From: an uncultured Collinsella sp.
GTDB lineage: Bacteria > Actinomycetota > Coriobacteriia > Coriobacteriales > Coriobacteriaceae
NCBI GenBank assembly: GCA_900541185.1
Contig: UQIQ01000001.1
Coordinates: 11,340-75,339, forward strand
Direction of reading: 5' to 3'
Length of the DNA stretch: 64,000 nt
Shown: in pieces, positions 23,817 through 32,155 of the stretch
Numbering within the stretch: position 1 is the stretch's first letter
Layout: the number at the start of each line of letters is the position of its first letter
Translations under genes and position numbers: made by a program
Notes under the pieces: generated by a model
The model's input: only the letters and a program-made list of their open reading frames with translations
Told to the model about the DNA's origin: nothing
Database searches by the model: none

Positions 23817-25208
23817 ATGTTTGTCGGAAGAACAGCGGAAATGTCCGAGCTCAATCGACTGTATGGCACGGACTCCTTTGAGATGCCTGTGATTTACGGC
23901 CGCCGTCGTGTGGGTAAAACGCGCCTTATCACAGAGTTCATCCAAGGCAAGAAGGCTATTTACTTTCAAGCTCGTCGTACCAATGCGGAGGCAAACCTGC
24001 ACGGCTTTAGCCAGGCGATACTTGCAGGCTCGGTTGGTGCTGCAGGCGTGTCGTTTCGTAGTTTTGACGAGGCGTTCGATGCATTGGTCACCATGGCTCG
24101 AACGGAGCGTTTGATTGTCGTGATTGACGAGTATCCCTATCTCGCCCAATCGAATCCCGAGATCAGCTCGTTGCTGCAAGACAAGATCGACCACTTATAC
24201 AAAGAGACCAGGCTAATGCTGGTCCTATGCGGCTCGTCTCTTTCGTTTATGGAGGAACAGGTGTTGGGCTACGAGAGCCCACTATACGGTAGGCGTACGG
24301 CCCAGTTTAAGATCATGCCGCTCGATTTTACGACGACCTTCGGGTTGTGGCAGAGCATGGGTCGCGAAGACGCTGCAGTTTGCTATGGCATGACAGGTGG
24401 CATTCCTGCATATATCGAGAAAGTCGATCCTGCCGCACCGCTCAAGGACAACATCAAACGTCTTTTTCTTACTCCTACGGGCTATCTCTTTGAGGAGCCG
24501 AGTAACCTGCTATTGCAAGAGTGCCGCAATCCCGAACAATATGATGCGATCGTACAGGCAATTGCCCAGGGACGCTCGAAGAACTCGGAGATTGCGAGCT
24601 CTACGGGAATCCCTGCGAGCAACGTAAAGAGCTATGTGGATAAGCTGGCGTCGCTTGGGATTGTCGAGCGCGAGCTGCCCCTAAACGAGACGAGCAATAA
24701 GCGAGCCGTGTATCTGCTGAGCGATCAGATGTTTAGGTTCTGGTACAAGTTTGTTCCGCAGAACATCGGGCTGATTCAAAACGATATGGCCGCGATGGCG
24801 TATAAGCGCATTGAGCCGCATCTGTCCGACTATATGGGCGCGGTTTTTGAGCTTATCTGCCGGCAGTACGTGTACGAACTTGCGCGCGCGGGCGAGCTCG
24901 ATGTGATTCCGGCAACGGTGGGCCGTTGGTGGGGAACGGACAATCGGACGCGTACGCAGGAAGAGATCGATTTGATTGTCGACGACGGAGAGGGCGCGGC
25001 GCTCTTTGCGGAGTGCAAATGGCGTAACGAACCGGTAGGCGAGGATGTTCTGGAAAAGCTCGTGTACCGAAGCGAGCTCTTTAGGCGGCAGCATAAAAGC
25101 TACGTGATCTTCTCGAAGCGTGGCTTTACGCAAAGATGTCAGGAAGCTGCGGCGAGCAGGGGAGATGCCAAGCTGATTTCGTTTGCCGAGATGTGTGAGC
25201 GGAGATAA
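23817..25208 (+). CDS. Archaeal-type AAA ATPase with DUF234 nuclease-like C-terminus
   Basis: 463 residues from ATG 23817 (AAAGGAAGG upstream). Walker A VIYGRRRVGKTRLI (about residues 25-38), Walker B RLIVVIDEYPYL (about 99-110), a sensor segment LVLCGSSLSFM, a winged-helix region (GRSKNSEIASSTGIPASNVKSYVDKLASLGIVE written in parts: SSTGIPASNVKSYVDKL), and a C-terminal PD-(D/E)xK-like motif EEIDLIVDDGEGAALFAECKW. This architecture is common and spreads laterally in gut bacteria and archaea; roles in defence or toxin-antitoxin behaviour have been suggested but not settled. The A/T-rich upstream palindrome and the flanking repeat arrays suggest acquisition. Confidence 0.85.
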   Translation: MFVGRTAEMSELNRLYGTDSFEMPVIYGRRRVGKTRLITEFIQGKKAIYFQARRTNAEANLHGFSQAILAGSVGAAGVSFRSFDEAFDALVTMARTERLIVVIDEYPYLAQSNPEISSLLQDKIDHLYKETRLMLVLCGSSLSFMEEQVLGYESPLYGRRTAQFKIMPLDFTTTFGLWQSMGREDAAVCYGMTGGIPAYIEKVDPAAPLKDNIKRLFLTPTGYLFEEPSNLLLQECRNPEQYDAIVQAIAQGRSKNSEIASSTGIPASNVKSYVDKLASLGIVERELPLNETSNKRAVYLLSDQMFRFWYKFVPQNIGLIQNDMAAMAYKRIEPHLSDYMGAVFELICRQYVYELARAGELDVIPATVGRWWGTDNRTRTQEEIDLIVDDGEGAALFAECKWRNEPVGEDVLEKLVYRSELFRRQHKSYVIFSKRGFTQRCQEAAASRGDAKLISFAEMCERR

Positions 25209-25227
25209 CCAAGCGCTCTGATGTGAT

Positions 25228-25505
25228 GCTCGGAATGGGACGTGCTTTCCGGATCGCCCCTCAAGCGGAAGCTGCGTCCCGGATTCTGGCTCCAGAGTGG
25301 GATACCGTTTCCGGTTGAGGTCTCTGGCGGAAGCTGTATCCCGGAATCGAGCTTCAGAGTGGGACGTGCTTTCCCGTCAGGAGCTCAAGTGGAGACTGCG
25401 TCCCGGGCTCATGCCTCGGAATGGGACGTGCTTTCCGGATGGGCTTCAAGCGGAAACTGTGTCCCAGAATCGACATGGCTTCAAGTGGAAAGCGCGTCTC
25501 AGAAT
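25228..25505. repeat. Array 3 of the 62-bp palindromic repeat, about four units, truncated at both ends
   Basis: It opens with only the right half of a unit (GGGACGTGCTTTCCGGATCG), then units start at 25265, 25327, 25390 and 25451, and the last is shortened: the next start-like block comes after 35 bases (25486). Same orientation as arrays 1 and 2. It begins 20 bases after the ATPase stop, so the ATPase gene sits between arrays 2 and 3. Confidence 0.88.
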
Positions 25506-25619
25506 GCCGCGCCGGCGTTTTTAGCGGTCGTGGTTGGAAAGGGAAGCATTGCCTACACACGTGACGACGGCGTGGCGGTGATCCCCATGGCGGCACTTGG
25601 GGCGTAGTGGTTTTGCGGG

Positions 25620-25902
25620 CGTGCCGTGCTTCCTTTACCGAAAATCCATTTGGTAAACTAGATGCTCGCGGATAGAATAAAGTTGACGGCAGCCCAAGTG
25701 GTGAAGAGCTGGGCAGCGCCGTTGCTTGGTCAAGAGGTCAGTGCCTTAATGGCAGCGACTTGTTATGCTTCGAATGCTGCTTGAGTGCCTCGGAAAGTTC
25801 GATAAGCGCCGTGAAGAGCAAGACCAAAGCAACCAAGAGCTCTACGAGCTCTGATGGGCCCGGGATGACCGCTGATTCAAGTCACCGGGCCTAAATCTTT
25901 TT
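25620..25902 (+). ncRNA. Candidate structured RNA or short-peptide transcript ending in an intrinsic terminator
   Basis: No long gene lies in 25506-26066. Within it a stem ACGGC-A-GCCCA / TGGGC-AGC-GCCGT (about 25686-25724) and a GCAGC/GCTGC stem (about 25752-25785) are followed by a clear terminator: GGCCCGG (857-863 of the 25k block) with CCGGGCC (885-891), inner TGAC/GTCA, then a T-rich tail to 25902. A terminator needs a transcript, and no upstream gene on this strand runs into it except across array 3. It matches no RNA family I can recognise (not SRP RNA, tmRNA or RNase P). Confidence 0.3.
25765..25854 (+). CDS. Possible 29-residue peptide just before the terminator
   Basis: ATG at 25765 to TGA at 25852-25854, ending two bases before the terminator stem. 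The predicted peptide is hydrophilic (starts MLRMLLECLGKFDKRREEQ, ends NQELYEL). Start is not backed by a good ribosome site, so this may be chance. An alternative very short frame begins at 25749. Confidence 0.2.
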   Translation: MLRMLLECLGKFDKRREEQDQSNQELYEL

Positions 25903-26066
25903 CATGCATTTGAATAGAGCGGTCGACTCTCTTGGGGCCGTCTGCATGGCGTGTGCTTGGCGCATGGTATATTGCGTCCCGCTTTCATGTCCGCACGGGT
26001 TCCTATCCTTACGGCAATGTAGCCGCCTATGTAACGAGCGGCAGTTGACGGAGAAAGGCCCTGACC

Positions 26067-26801
26067 GTGCCAGACAAAAAGACGCCGGATATCTCGGCTA
26101 TCGATACGACGAACTTTGCGCGCCAGATTGTGCTGGACTTTGAGTTTGCGCCGGTGCCAAAGCAGCGCCAGCGACGTGGGCTGCGCAATGAGATTATCGA
26201 GGTCGGCGCCGTCAAGCTCGATTGCCACGGCAACGTTATGGGCGAGTTCTCGCAGTTTGTGCAGACGGAATTTACCGAAGGCGTTGCGTTTTCCGTCCGC
26301 GAGCTTACGGGGATATCGGCCGTGGACACTGCGATGGCCGATCCGCTCTACATGGTAATCAAAAGGCTCAGCGATTGGATCGGTCGCTACTCCGCACAGG
26401 TAGTTTGCTGGAGCGGGGCGGACCGTCGACAGCTTTTGACCGAGTGCCAGGCAAAGCACATTGATCTTTCCGCATTTCCTACGGACTGGGCCGACCTGCA
26501 GGCGTTTTACACCTCGATCATGGACGTGGGCAGCCACGGGTGCGTCTCTTTGAGTGACGCGGCGACGTGGTTTGGCATCGAGTTCGACGAGCCGACGGGT
26601 CACGCCCACAGCGCCCTTGCCGATGCGCGCGTGACCGCCAAGCTGCTCAAGCAGGTGATGGACGGGGACTACCGCGTGAGCCCGCGCGCCCAGGAAGTCC
26701 GCCAGCGGTGGGGGATGGGCGAGCGAGCTCAGACGCGCCTTTCTAGCAAGTGCCCCGAGCTGGGCGACCTGCTGCTGAAGCTGAAGGCGGCGGGAAGGTA
26801 G
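26067..26801 (+). CDS. DEDDh-type 3'-5' exonuclease
   Basis: 244 residues, GTG start with GAGAAAGG upstream. Exonuclease motifs in order: Exo I VLDFEF (Asp and Glu, about residues 22-27), IIEVGAVKLD, Exo II VVCWSGADRRQL, and Exo III GHAHSALADARVTAKLL with the DEDDh His and Asp. This is the fold of RNase T, DNA polymerase III epsilon and ERI-type exonucleases; substrate not known. C-terminal 60 residues are basic and may bind nucleic acid. It converges with the minus-strand gene at 26843. Confidence 0.85.
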   Translation: MPDKKTPDISAIDTTNFARQIVLDFEFAPVPKQRQRRGLRNEIIEVGAVKLDCHGNVMGEFSQFVQTEFTEGVAFSVRELTGISAVDTAMADPLYMVIKRLSDWIGRYSAQVVCWSGADRRQLLTECQAKHIDLSAFPTDWADLQAFYTSIMDVGSHGCVSLSDAATWFGIEFDEPTGHAHSALADARVTAKLLKQVMDGDYRVSPRAQEVRQRWGMGERAQTRLSSKCPELGDLLLKLKAAGR

Positions 26802-26842
26802 GGGCGTTAGCTGTCTGCATGGCGCGTGCCTGTCGCGTATCG

Positions 26843-28078
26843 TTACTCTTCCTGCTGCTTGGCAGGCAAGATGTAGACGTTCTCGGCGTCCACGGCGATC
26901 TGCGCGGGGCGGTTGTAGAGGGTGTCGATCTCCTTTACGCTCTGCTTGAACGGCGTGACGTCGGGCGTCTTTGCCTGATGGAGCTTTTCGAGGAGTTTCT
27001 CGGATTGCTTGTCGTTGAACTTTCCGATGCTCTCTCCTGCGCCTTCGAGCGCCTCGTCGATGAGTGTATGGTCGCCCACGGGGGTCTTTGCGATGGCGTG
27101 ACCGAGCAATTTGCCCGCGGACGCGATACCGCCCAGCAGTGCCGCATCGACGGTGTCGACAGCCCCCGCTTCGAGTGCGTTGTAGCAGTCGGTGTAGAGC
27201 TCGCGGTACGCGATCGAATCAGCCTCGATCTTCGCAGTGGCGTCCGCGAGCTTTGCGGGCTCGAAGTTCTGGGCGAGCATGGGTTCGAGGAACAGCGAGA
27301 ACGCGTGGATGTAGGTGGCGAGCTGGCAGTCTTTGAGGTAGTCGAGCACCTTGTCGAGGCGTCTGCCCAAGCCGTCTCGCACCTCGATGAACCCTTTCTT
27401 TTTCAGATCCGCCTGTGCCTGCGAGCGGAAGAGTTCCATGTCCTGCGCGGACGACTGCTTGATGTCGAGCACCTTCATATGGGCGTTTGCCATGTAGGTG
27501 GCGTTGCCGTAGTTGAGGCCGTAACCGTTGAGGATGTCTGCGAGCGTCTTGAGGTTGCCACGCATGTTGGCCTTGTCGCGCTGACGCATGTACTCGAACA
27601 TTTCGTCGACGGACTCCTGGATGGAGTCGAGCTTTTGGTTTATCTGCGCGATTGCGGCTGCCATGAATAGCGATGTTGGATCGTAAGGCACCTGCGTGAC
27701 GCTCGTGGCGATGTCGCCCTCGACTACGTGGAAGCGCGCCTGCCCAAGGCCCTTGGCGGCGTCGCGGTAGCCCCCTGTGAGACCGCTGCCGTCCTTGAAC
27801 GTGTTGAGTTTCGACGGATCGAGCGGGTTACCATATTTGTCAGTCGCCTGGAGCAGCGTGGGCACACTCACCGTGTTGGTGACGGTGCGAAACATCGAGC
27901 GGAGCGAGGCGAACGCCACGCCGAGTTGGGGAATTCGCTCGAGCGGTAGCTTGATGGCGCCGGAGACGTCCACCCGCTTCTGAGTGAGCGCGAGGTGGAT
28001 TTTGGTCGATGCGAGCTGTTTTGCCACGAGCTCCTCTCGGCCGTCGTTCGCCGAGGGTTTGGTCTTGTTGTCTGCCAT
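26843..28078 (-). CDS. Hypothetical protein, soluble and helix-rich
   Basis: 411 residues from ATG 28078 (AAGGAG six bases upstream; an ATG at 28114 lacks a site). I do not recognise a family. Visible features: a heptad-like segment IAQINQKLDSIQESVDEMFEYMRQRDKANMRG (about residues 140-172, in part IAQINQKLDSIQESVDEMF) suggesting a coiled coil; a Gly/Ala-rich stretch AALLGGIASAGKLLGHAIA (about 318) that could insert in or touch a membrane; no signal peptide. Neighbours are an exonuclease and a surface protein on either side, so it belongs to the variable part of the island. Confidence 0.7.
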   Translation of the reverse strand: MADNKTKPSANDGREELVAKQLASTKIHLALTQKRVDVSGAIKLPLERIPQLGVAFASLRSMFRTVTNTVSVPTLLQATDKYGNPLDPSKLNTFKDGSGLTGGYRDAAKGLGQARFHVVEGDIATSVTQVPYDPTSLFMAAAIAQINQKLDSIQESVDEMFEYMRQRDKANMRGNLKTLADILNGYGLNYGNATYMANAHMKVLDIKQSSAQDMELFRSQAQADLKKKGFIEVRDGLGRRLDKVLDYLKDCQLATYIHAFSLFLEPMLAQNFEPAKLADATAKIEADSIAYRELYTDCYNALEAGAVDTVDAALLGGIASAGKLLGHAIAKTPVGDHTLIDEALEGAGESIGKFNDKQSEKLLEKLHQAKTPDVTPFKQSVKEIDTLYNRPAQIAVDAENVYILPAKQQEE

Positions 28079-28260
28079 AGCGCGCTCCTTGCTTACGTTG
28101 ATAGTCGTGGGCATTATCTCATCGTCTGGTGGCTTGCTAGAGCGGGGTAGAGGCCGAGCGTCTGGCGAAACTCGTTAACTGATTGCATTTCAGCGGATTG
28201 GGTTGATTATAAGAGAAGGACGGCTATCCATCTGCCCTTCCCAGTTGAGTTCGCTTTGAG

Positions 28261-30075
28261 CTACTGTTCGTGCCTATGCTGCTTGGGCTCAAGCCTTCTC
28301 GCTGCCGTGAAGCAGGCCGTGGCCGCCATGGCCAATGCGATGCTGGCCATCCAAGTGGAGTCGCCGGTTGCAGCGAGCTTTGGTTCATCGGCTGTCGTGC
28401 GTCCCGACTTTTTTGTAGCCGCCTCGTCGGCGTCCTTTTCAGGAGTGGCAGGATCACTTTTGTTGTCGCCGGGTGAATCTACGTCGGTCTTTCCGCCCGC
28501 CTGCTCCCCTTGGGCCTTCCCCTCCACGGTGAAGGACGCATCGGTCGCCGTCCCGTCCTTCCAGACGGCCGTGACGGTGTGTCCGCCGCCGGCGAGCGTG
28601 TCCAGGTAGGACGGCCTGAGCTCGATAATCGTGCTGCCCCTGGTTGCGGTGTAGTTCTCGGCGGAGACCTCAGTTCCGTCCACGAGGAGACGCGTGAACT
28701 CATCGAGAGGACCGCTGAAGCGGAAGGTCAGACCGGCCTCGCCGTCCTTTGCATACGCCTGCCCGTCGCCCTTGGTGGCGGCATACAGCGGAGCGGTCAC
28801 GTCGAAGGTGACGTCCCCCGCGTCGTCGACATCAAAGGTCTGAACGCCGGTCTTGCCGTTACGCTCGGCGTAGGCGGAGCTGTAGACGAAGGTCTCGTGG
28901 CCCGTCTTGTCGAGGACCGCGAGGGCTTGGATTTCAAACGAGCCCATCGAGAGCGACGTGGGGAACTCGATTTCGATATAGCCCCTTGCCGCATCGTAGC
29001 TGCAGCTCAACGTTTTGCGGGTCTTTAAAGAGTTCGGGTCCTCGACATAGCCGGGGTCGCCGAGGATCGGGGAGACAGACTTTACGCCGTCCGCGTCGCC
29101 TACATTGCAATAGATACGGAGGATCCCGCCGACGGGGACCCTCTTCGCGGAGATGGAAACGTTCGAGACCGTGGGCGGGTTCCGGTCGATCGCGCTGCCG
29201 GTCACCTCGAAGCACAGCTCGCTCGGGTCGCCAACCGAGAAAGTCGCGCCCGAAATGCCGTTGGCCCTGGCGTAGGAACTCTCGTACACATCGGTCTCGA
29301 ACCCTAGGCCATCGGTGACCGAAAGGCCGATCAGCCTGTGCCTTCCGATCCTATTGCTGTCGAATGTGAGGTCAAACCCGTCGATGGACGAGCCTCCGTG
29401 ATAATAGGCTGACGAAACAGAGCAGCCGTCGTCCGAATTCTCCCAGCCCTGCCGCAGTATGGGGGAAACGGAGCGAACGCCGTCGGCATCGGAGACGGTC
29501 CAAGAGATGTGGAAGTCGGCACCGGTTGCGACCTCCCTGCTCGAGAGCGACACGGAGGACACGGTCGGCGGGTTTTGGTCCTCGGGTCCCTCGGTCACCT
29601 CATACTCGAGGGGGTCGGTGGTGAAGGTCGGACAGTCGAGCCCCTTCTCCTCGGCATACGTCGTGTCGTAGACATCGGTAACCCATCCAAGACTATCGGT
29701 CACGCCGAGGCCGATGATCCGGTACCTGCAGGGCCGGTCGCTCGGGGAGGTGGAGATATCGAAGCCCGCGGTCGTGTTGCCGGTCGACGAGAAGGCGAGA
29801 CGGGAACTGATTCCATGGTCTCCGGTATCGTTTTCGACAAGGACTTCGACTATGGGCGTGACGGACCGTACCCCGTCAGGGTCATCGACGCTATAGCCGA
29901 CATGCAGCGTGGAGCCGGCCGTGACTGTCGTCGCGGATATCGTCACGTTGGAGATGCTGGGCGGGTTCGGGTCCGACGCGGCTAGGGCGGTTGAGGGCAA
30001 AGCAAGCGCTACGGTGGCGGACAGCGAGGCGAGCAGGCTAAGCGCGAAGCGCCTGGAGAATTTCAAGGAGGTCAT
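28261..30075 (-). CDS. Secreted, wall-anchored repeat protein with LAATG sorting signal
   Basis: 604 residues. Signal peptide at residues 1-32 (SRRFALSLLASLSATVALAL, cleavage likely after STALA). Three repeats of about 120 residues each begin NPPSISNVTIS, NPPTVSSVSLS and NPPTVSNVSIS and contain DxDGVRSVxPI, an Ig-like beta-sandwich pattern. A separate domain follows (GPLDEFTRLLVDGTEVSAENY), then a Lys/Asp/Pro-rich stalk. The C-terminus PKLAATGDSTWMASIALAMAATACF plus RR is a sortase signal, an LxxTG variant (written in parts: PKLAATGD, hydrophobic run, AARR). It is probably displayed on the cell wall. No enzyme motif is seen. The ribosome site is weak. Confidence 0.85.
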   Translation of the reverse strand: MTSLKFSRRFALSLLASLSATVALALPSTALAASDPNPPSISNVTISATTVTAGSTLHVGYSVDDPDGVRSVTPIVEVLVENDTGDHGISSRLAFSSTGNTTAGFDISTSPSDRPCRYRIIGLGVTDSLGWVTDVYDTTYAEEKGLDCPTFTTDPLEYEVTEGPEDQNPPTVSSVSLSSREVATGADFHISWTVSDADGVRSVSPILRQGWENSDDGCSVSSAYYHGGSSIDGFDLTFDSNRIGRHRLIGLSVTDGLGFETDVYESSYARANGISGATFSVGDPSELCFEVTGSAIDRNPPTVSNVSISAKRVPVGGILRIYCNVGDADGVKSVSPILGDPGYVEDPNSLKTRKTLSCSYDAARGYIEIEFPTSLSMGSFEIQALAVLDKTGHETFVYSSAYAERNGKTGVQTFDVDDAGDVTFDVTAPLYAATKGDGQAYAKDGEAGLTFRFSGPLDEFTRLLVDGTEVSAENYTATRGSTIIELRPSYLDTLAGGGHTVTAVWKDGTATDASFTVEGKAQGEQAGGKTDVDSPGDNKSDPATPEKDADEAATKKSGRTTADEPKLAATGDSTWMASIALAMAATACFTAARRLEPKQHRHEQ

Positions 30076-30399
30076 TGGTGGTGCCGATCTTCCATAATTG
30101 TTGCAGCGATACCAGTATATCTTTGGCCCATGCTAGCCAGATGTTCTTTCCGCGAACGGCTCGTTAGTTTAGAGACGGCATATGGACGCCTGTCTCGTCC
30201 ACGTTTCTCGTAAGGGCGATTATAAGGACATGAAGAGACTTTCTCGGAACAATCAATTGGGGATATCAAAGAAATGCTGGACGCCTCCTGATCGCTCAAT
30301 GCCTTTGAGGTGAAATGCGGCGCATCGGCTACGTTGTTGAGATCATTTATCGAGCGATACGTCATTCCAGCTGAGGCCACCGTCATGAGGCTTCTGTTC
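30076..30399. other. Non-coding stretch upstream of the surface protein gene
   Basis: 324 bases. On the minus strand TATACT (complement of 30114-30119) is a possible -10 for the surface protein. The rest is moderately AT-rich. Minus-strand frames run through it but have no start with a ribosome site. Nothing else was recognised. Confidence 0.4.
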
Positions 30400-30825
30400 C
30401 TACACCCCCCCCGCAATCCCGCGCGCGGCACCCAACAGCGCGTACTCCCTCTCGCTCCACTGGCACAGCTCGGCAGTCTCGACGGCGTCGCGACACAGGT
30501 CCAGAAACACCTCAGCTCCCTCGCAGAAGCACTCGCGGGCAAAGTCACCCGAACCGCTTGCGACGCACGTGCCGTCGGCAAACAGCTTCCAGCTAGACAG
30601 CTCGCGCGAGTCGTCTCCAAGCAGCTTGATCTGCAGCACGTGCGGGTCGCCGGCGGCGCAGAGCTCTTCCTCGAGCACCTGCACGGTAAAGCGCATCTGG
30701 TGGGAGAGGCTGTTCTTGACCATGGCCGAGGCATAGCCGCTCGGCTCGTCCAGAAGATGCATTCGTTTTGGCTTGGCTGCCAGGTTGTGGAAGTTGCGCT
30801 CACTGCGCACGGAGAAATTGTCCAT
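30400..30825 (-). CDS. Hypothetical protein, 141 residues
   Basis: ATG at 30825 has AAAGGAG five bases upstream, which decides this start over longer frames that run back into the neighbouring gene. The sequence (MDNFSVRSERNFHNL..., TVQVLEEELCAAGDPHVLQ, DGTCVASGSGDFARECFCEGAEVFLDLC) matches no family I know. Four cysteines fall in the second half. The frame ends in a run of eight G on the coding strand (C at 30405-30412), where slippage would change the last residues. A terminator lies just upstream of its promoter region, separating it from the gene at 31043. Confidence 0.6.
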   Translation of the reverse strand: MDNFSVRSERNFHNLAAKPKRMHLLDEPSGYASAMVKNSLSHQMRFTVQVLEEELCAAGDPHVLQIKLLGDDSRELSSWKLFADGTCVASGSGDFARECFCEGAEVFLDLCRDAVETAELCQWSEREYALLGAARGIAGGV

Positions 30826-30973
30826 ACGGACTCCTTTCATCGATGTTGGCAGGGCCACCGTGCCTCTTGGCCGGTTGGCGTCGGGATCGTGGAGCCAACT
30901 CTCTACCCCGACTCTGGATAAAACGCGCCCGCTGCTTGCGGGCACGATGGAGTCTATCAGCACGCGCGGACAA

Positions 30974-31011
30974 AAATCAACCCCGTGCGGCAATGAGCGC
31001 ACGGGGTTGAT
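30974..31011 (-). terminator. Intrinsic terminator of the minus-strand gene at 31043
   Basis: Arms ATCAACCCCGTGCG (30976-30989) and CGCACGGGGTTGAT (30998-31011) are perfect complements; read on the minus strand they are followed by TTTTTG. Confidence 0.88.
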
Positions 31012-31042
31012 CTGGTCTACGACCCTCAGTTTTCGGCATCTG

Positions 31043-32032
31043 TTACTCGTCGTCCCCGTCGTTGGGGTCGCCCTTGAGGGTGTTGATGTCCAGGTACTGG
31101 TTATCGTCCTCTTTTTGCTGGGTCTCCGACTCCGCTTGGGTGGGGCCGCGGAACAGTTGGAATCCCTCAAATGCAATGACACCGAGCAGGGCAATGATAA
31201 TGGCGATAAAGGCAACCTTGACTGCCTGCGGAAATTCCGAGAAACGCAGTGCCTTTTCCTCGGCGTAATAATCGGCGAAGCGCTCTTCGCCCGTGCTTTT
31301 GGTATACGCCGGCGCGGACGCGGCCTCCGGGTCATATTCCGGTGCGGGCGTGGCAGCGTACGGATCGTCGAGATAATCGCTCGACGCGGTGCCATAGTCC
31401 TCGGTCTCGATGCGACTGTTGCCAGCATAGCCATCGGAATAATCGGAATATGCCGTACCGCCCTCATAGTCTGCGGCGCTCGTGTTGGCGGCAAAAAGCG
31501 GGTTAACTGGAACGTCGAGCGCCGGCATGCCGGTAGAGGTCTCATCCAGATCGGTTGCAGCCCAGGAATCGTAGGCAACCTGATGGGCAACGGGCTCATC
31601 GAGCCTTGCGACCGGAGGCTTGCGTGCCGCAGGAACAGGCAACTGCTGGGCGCTGTACATAACAGTGCTGTCGGCCGATTTGCCCTGCGTCGCTGCTGCG
31701 AGAAATGCCGCCGTCTCGGATGGGTCACTTGCGGGGCGGGGAGCGGGCGTGGGCGCCGAAGTGGGTGCGGGTGTAGGCGCGGGCGTCGAAACAGCCGACT
31801 GCGCAGGAGTCGGCGCAGATGCGGTCTTAGGCGCAAGTGCGGGATTGGGGCTTGACGGGCGAGCCGCGCCGCCGCCCATGAGTTCGTCGGCGGTCCACGG
31901 GCGATCATCCATCACATCGTCAAGGCTCAGCGAAAACAGGTCGTCTTCACCCTCATCGAACATGCGGTGCACATGTCCACCAATTGCCGGAATCAATCCG
32001 CGACCGGTGCATGATGCCTTGCTCAACGCCAT
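31043..32032 (-). CDS. Hypothetical single-pass membrane protein with Pro/Ala-rich linker
   Basis: 329 residues from ATG 32032 (AAAGGA upstream). An N-terminal acidic part (MFDEGEDDLFSLSLDDVMDD) is followed by a low-complexity Ala/Pro/Thr region (repeated APTPAPTSAPTPAP), an Asp/Tyr/Ser-rich region, one membrane segment VAFIAIIIALLGVIAFEGFQLF about 45 residues from the end, and a short acidic tail. No signal peptide, so the long N-terminal part is probably cytoplasmic. Function unknown. It precedes the second PAS-HTH regulator's 3' end on the same strand. Confidence 0.7.
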   Translation of the reverse strand: MALSKASCTGRGLIPAIGGHVHRMFDEGEDDLFSLSLDDVMDDRPWTADELMGGGAARPSSPNPALAPKTASAPTPAQSAVSTPAPTPAPTSAPTPAPRPASDPSETAAFLAAATQGKSADSTVMYSAQQLPVPAARKPPVARLDEPVAHQVAYDSWAATDLDETSTGMPALDVPVNPLFAANTSAADYEGGTAYSDYSDGYAGNSRIETEDYGTASSDYLDDPYAATPAPEYDPEAASAPAYTKSTGEERFADYYAEEKALRFSEFPQAVKVAFIAIIIALLGVIAFEGFQLFRGPTQAESETQQKEDDNQYLDINTLKGDPNDGDDE

Positions 32033-32155
32033 TCTGTTCCATCCTTTCGAAATACTAATGACATCGATTATATGGAACTTCCCAAGCGGCTCGGTCTTGG
32101 ATTCGTGCTTTCCAGAACTCGCGCCCAAAAGGGGAGGGGCAATCCAGGCGAGCGC

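Noticed and set aside
21739..25505. The 62-bp repeat arrays as CRISPR arrays
   Set aside because: Repeats are diverged, palindromic along nearly the whole unit, have no unique spacers of constant length, and no cas gene is near.
30072..30803. Minus-strand frame of about 240 codons covering the gap upstream of the surface protein
   Set aside because: It overlaps the better supported 141-residue gene in another frame, has no ribosome site and a composition unlike a protein.
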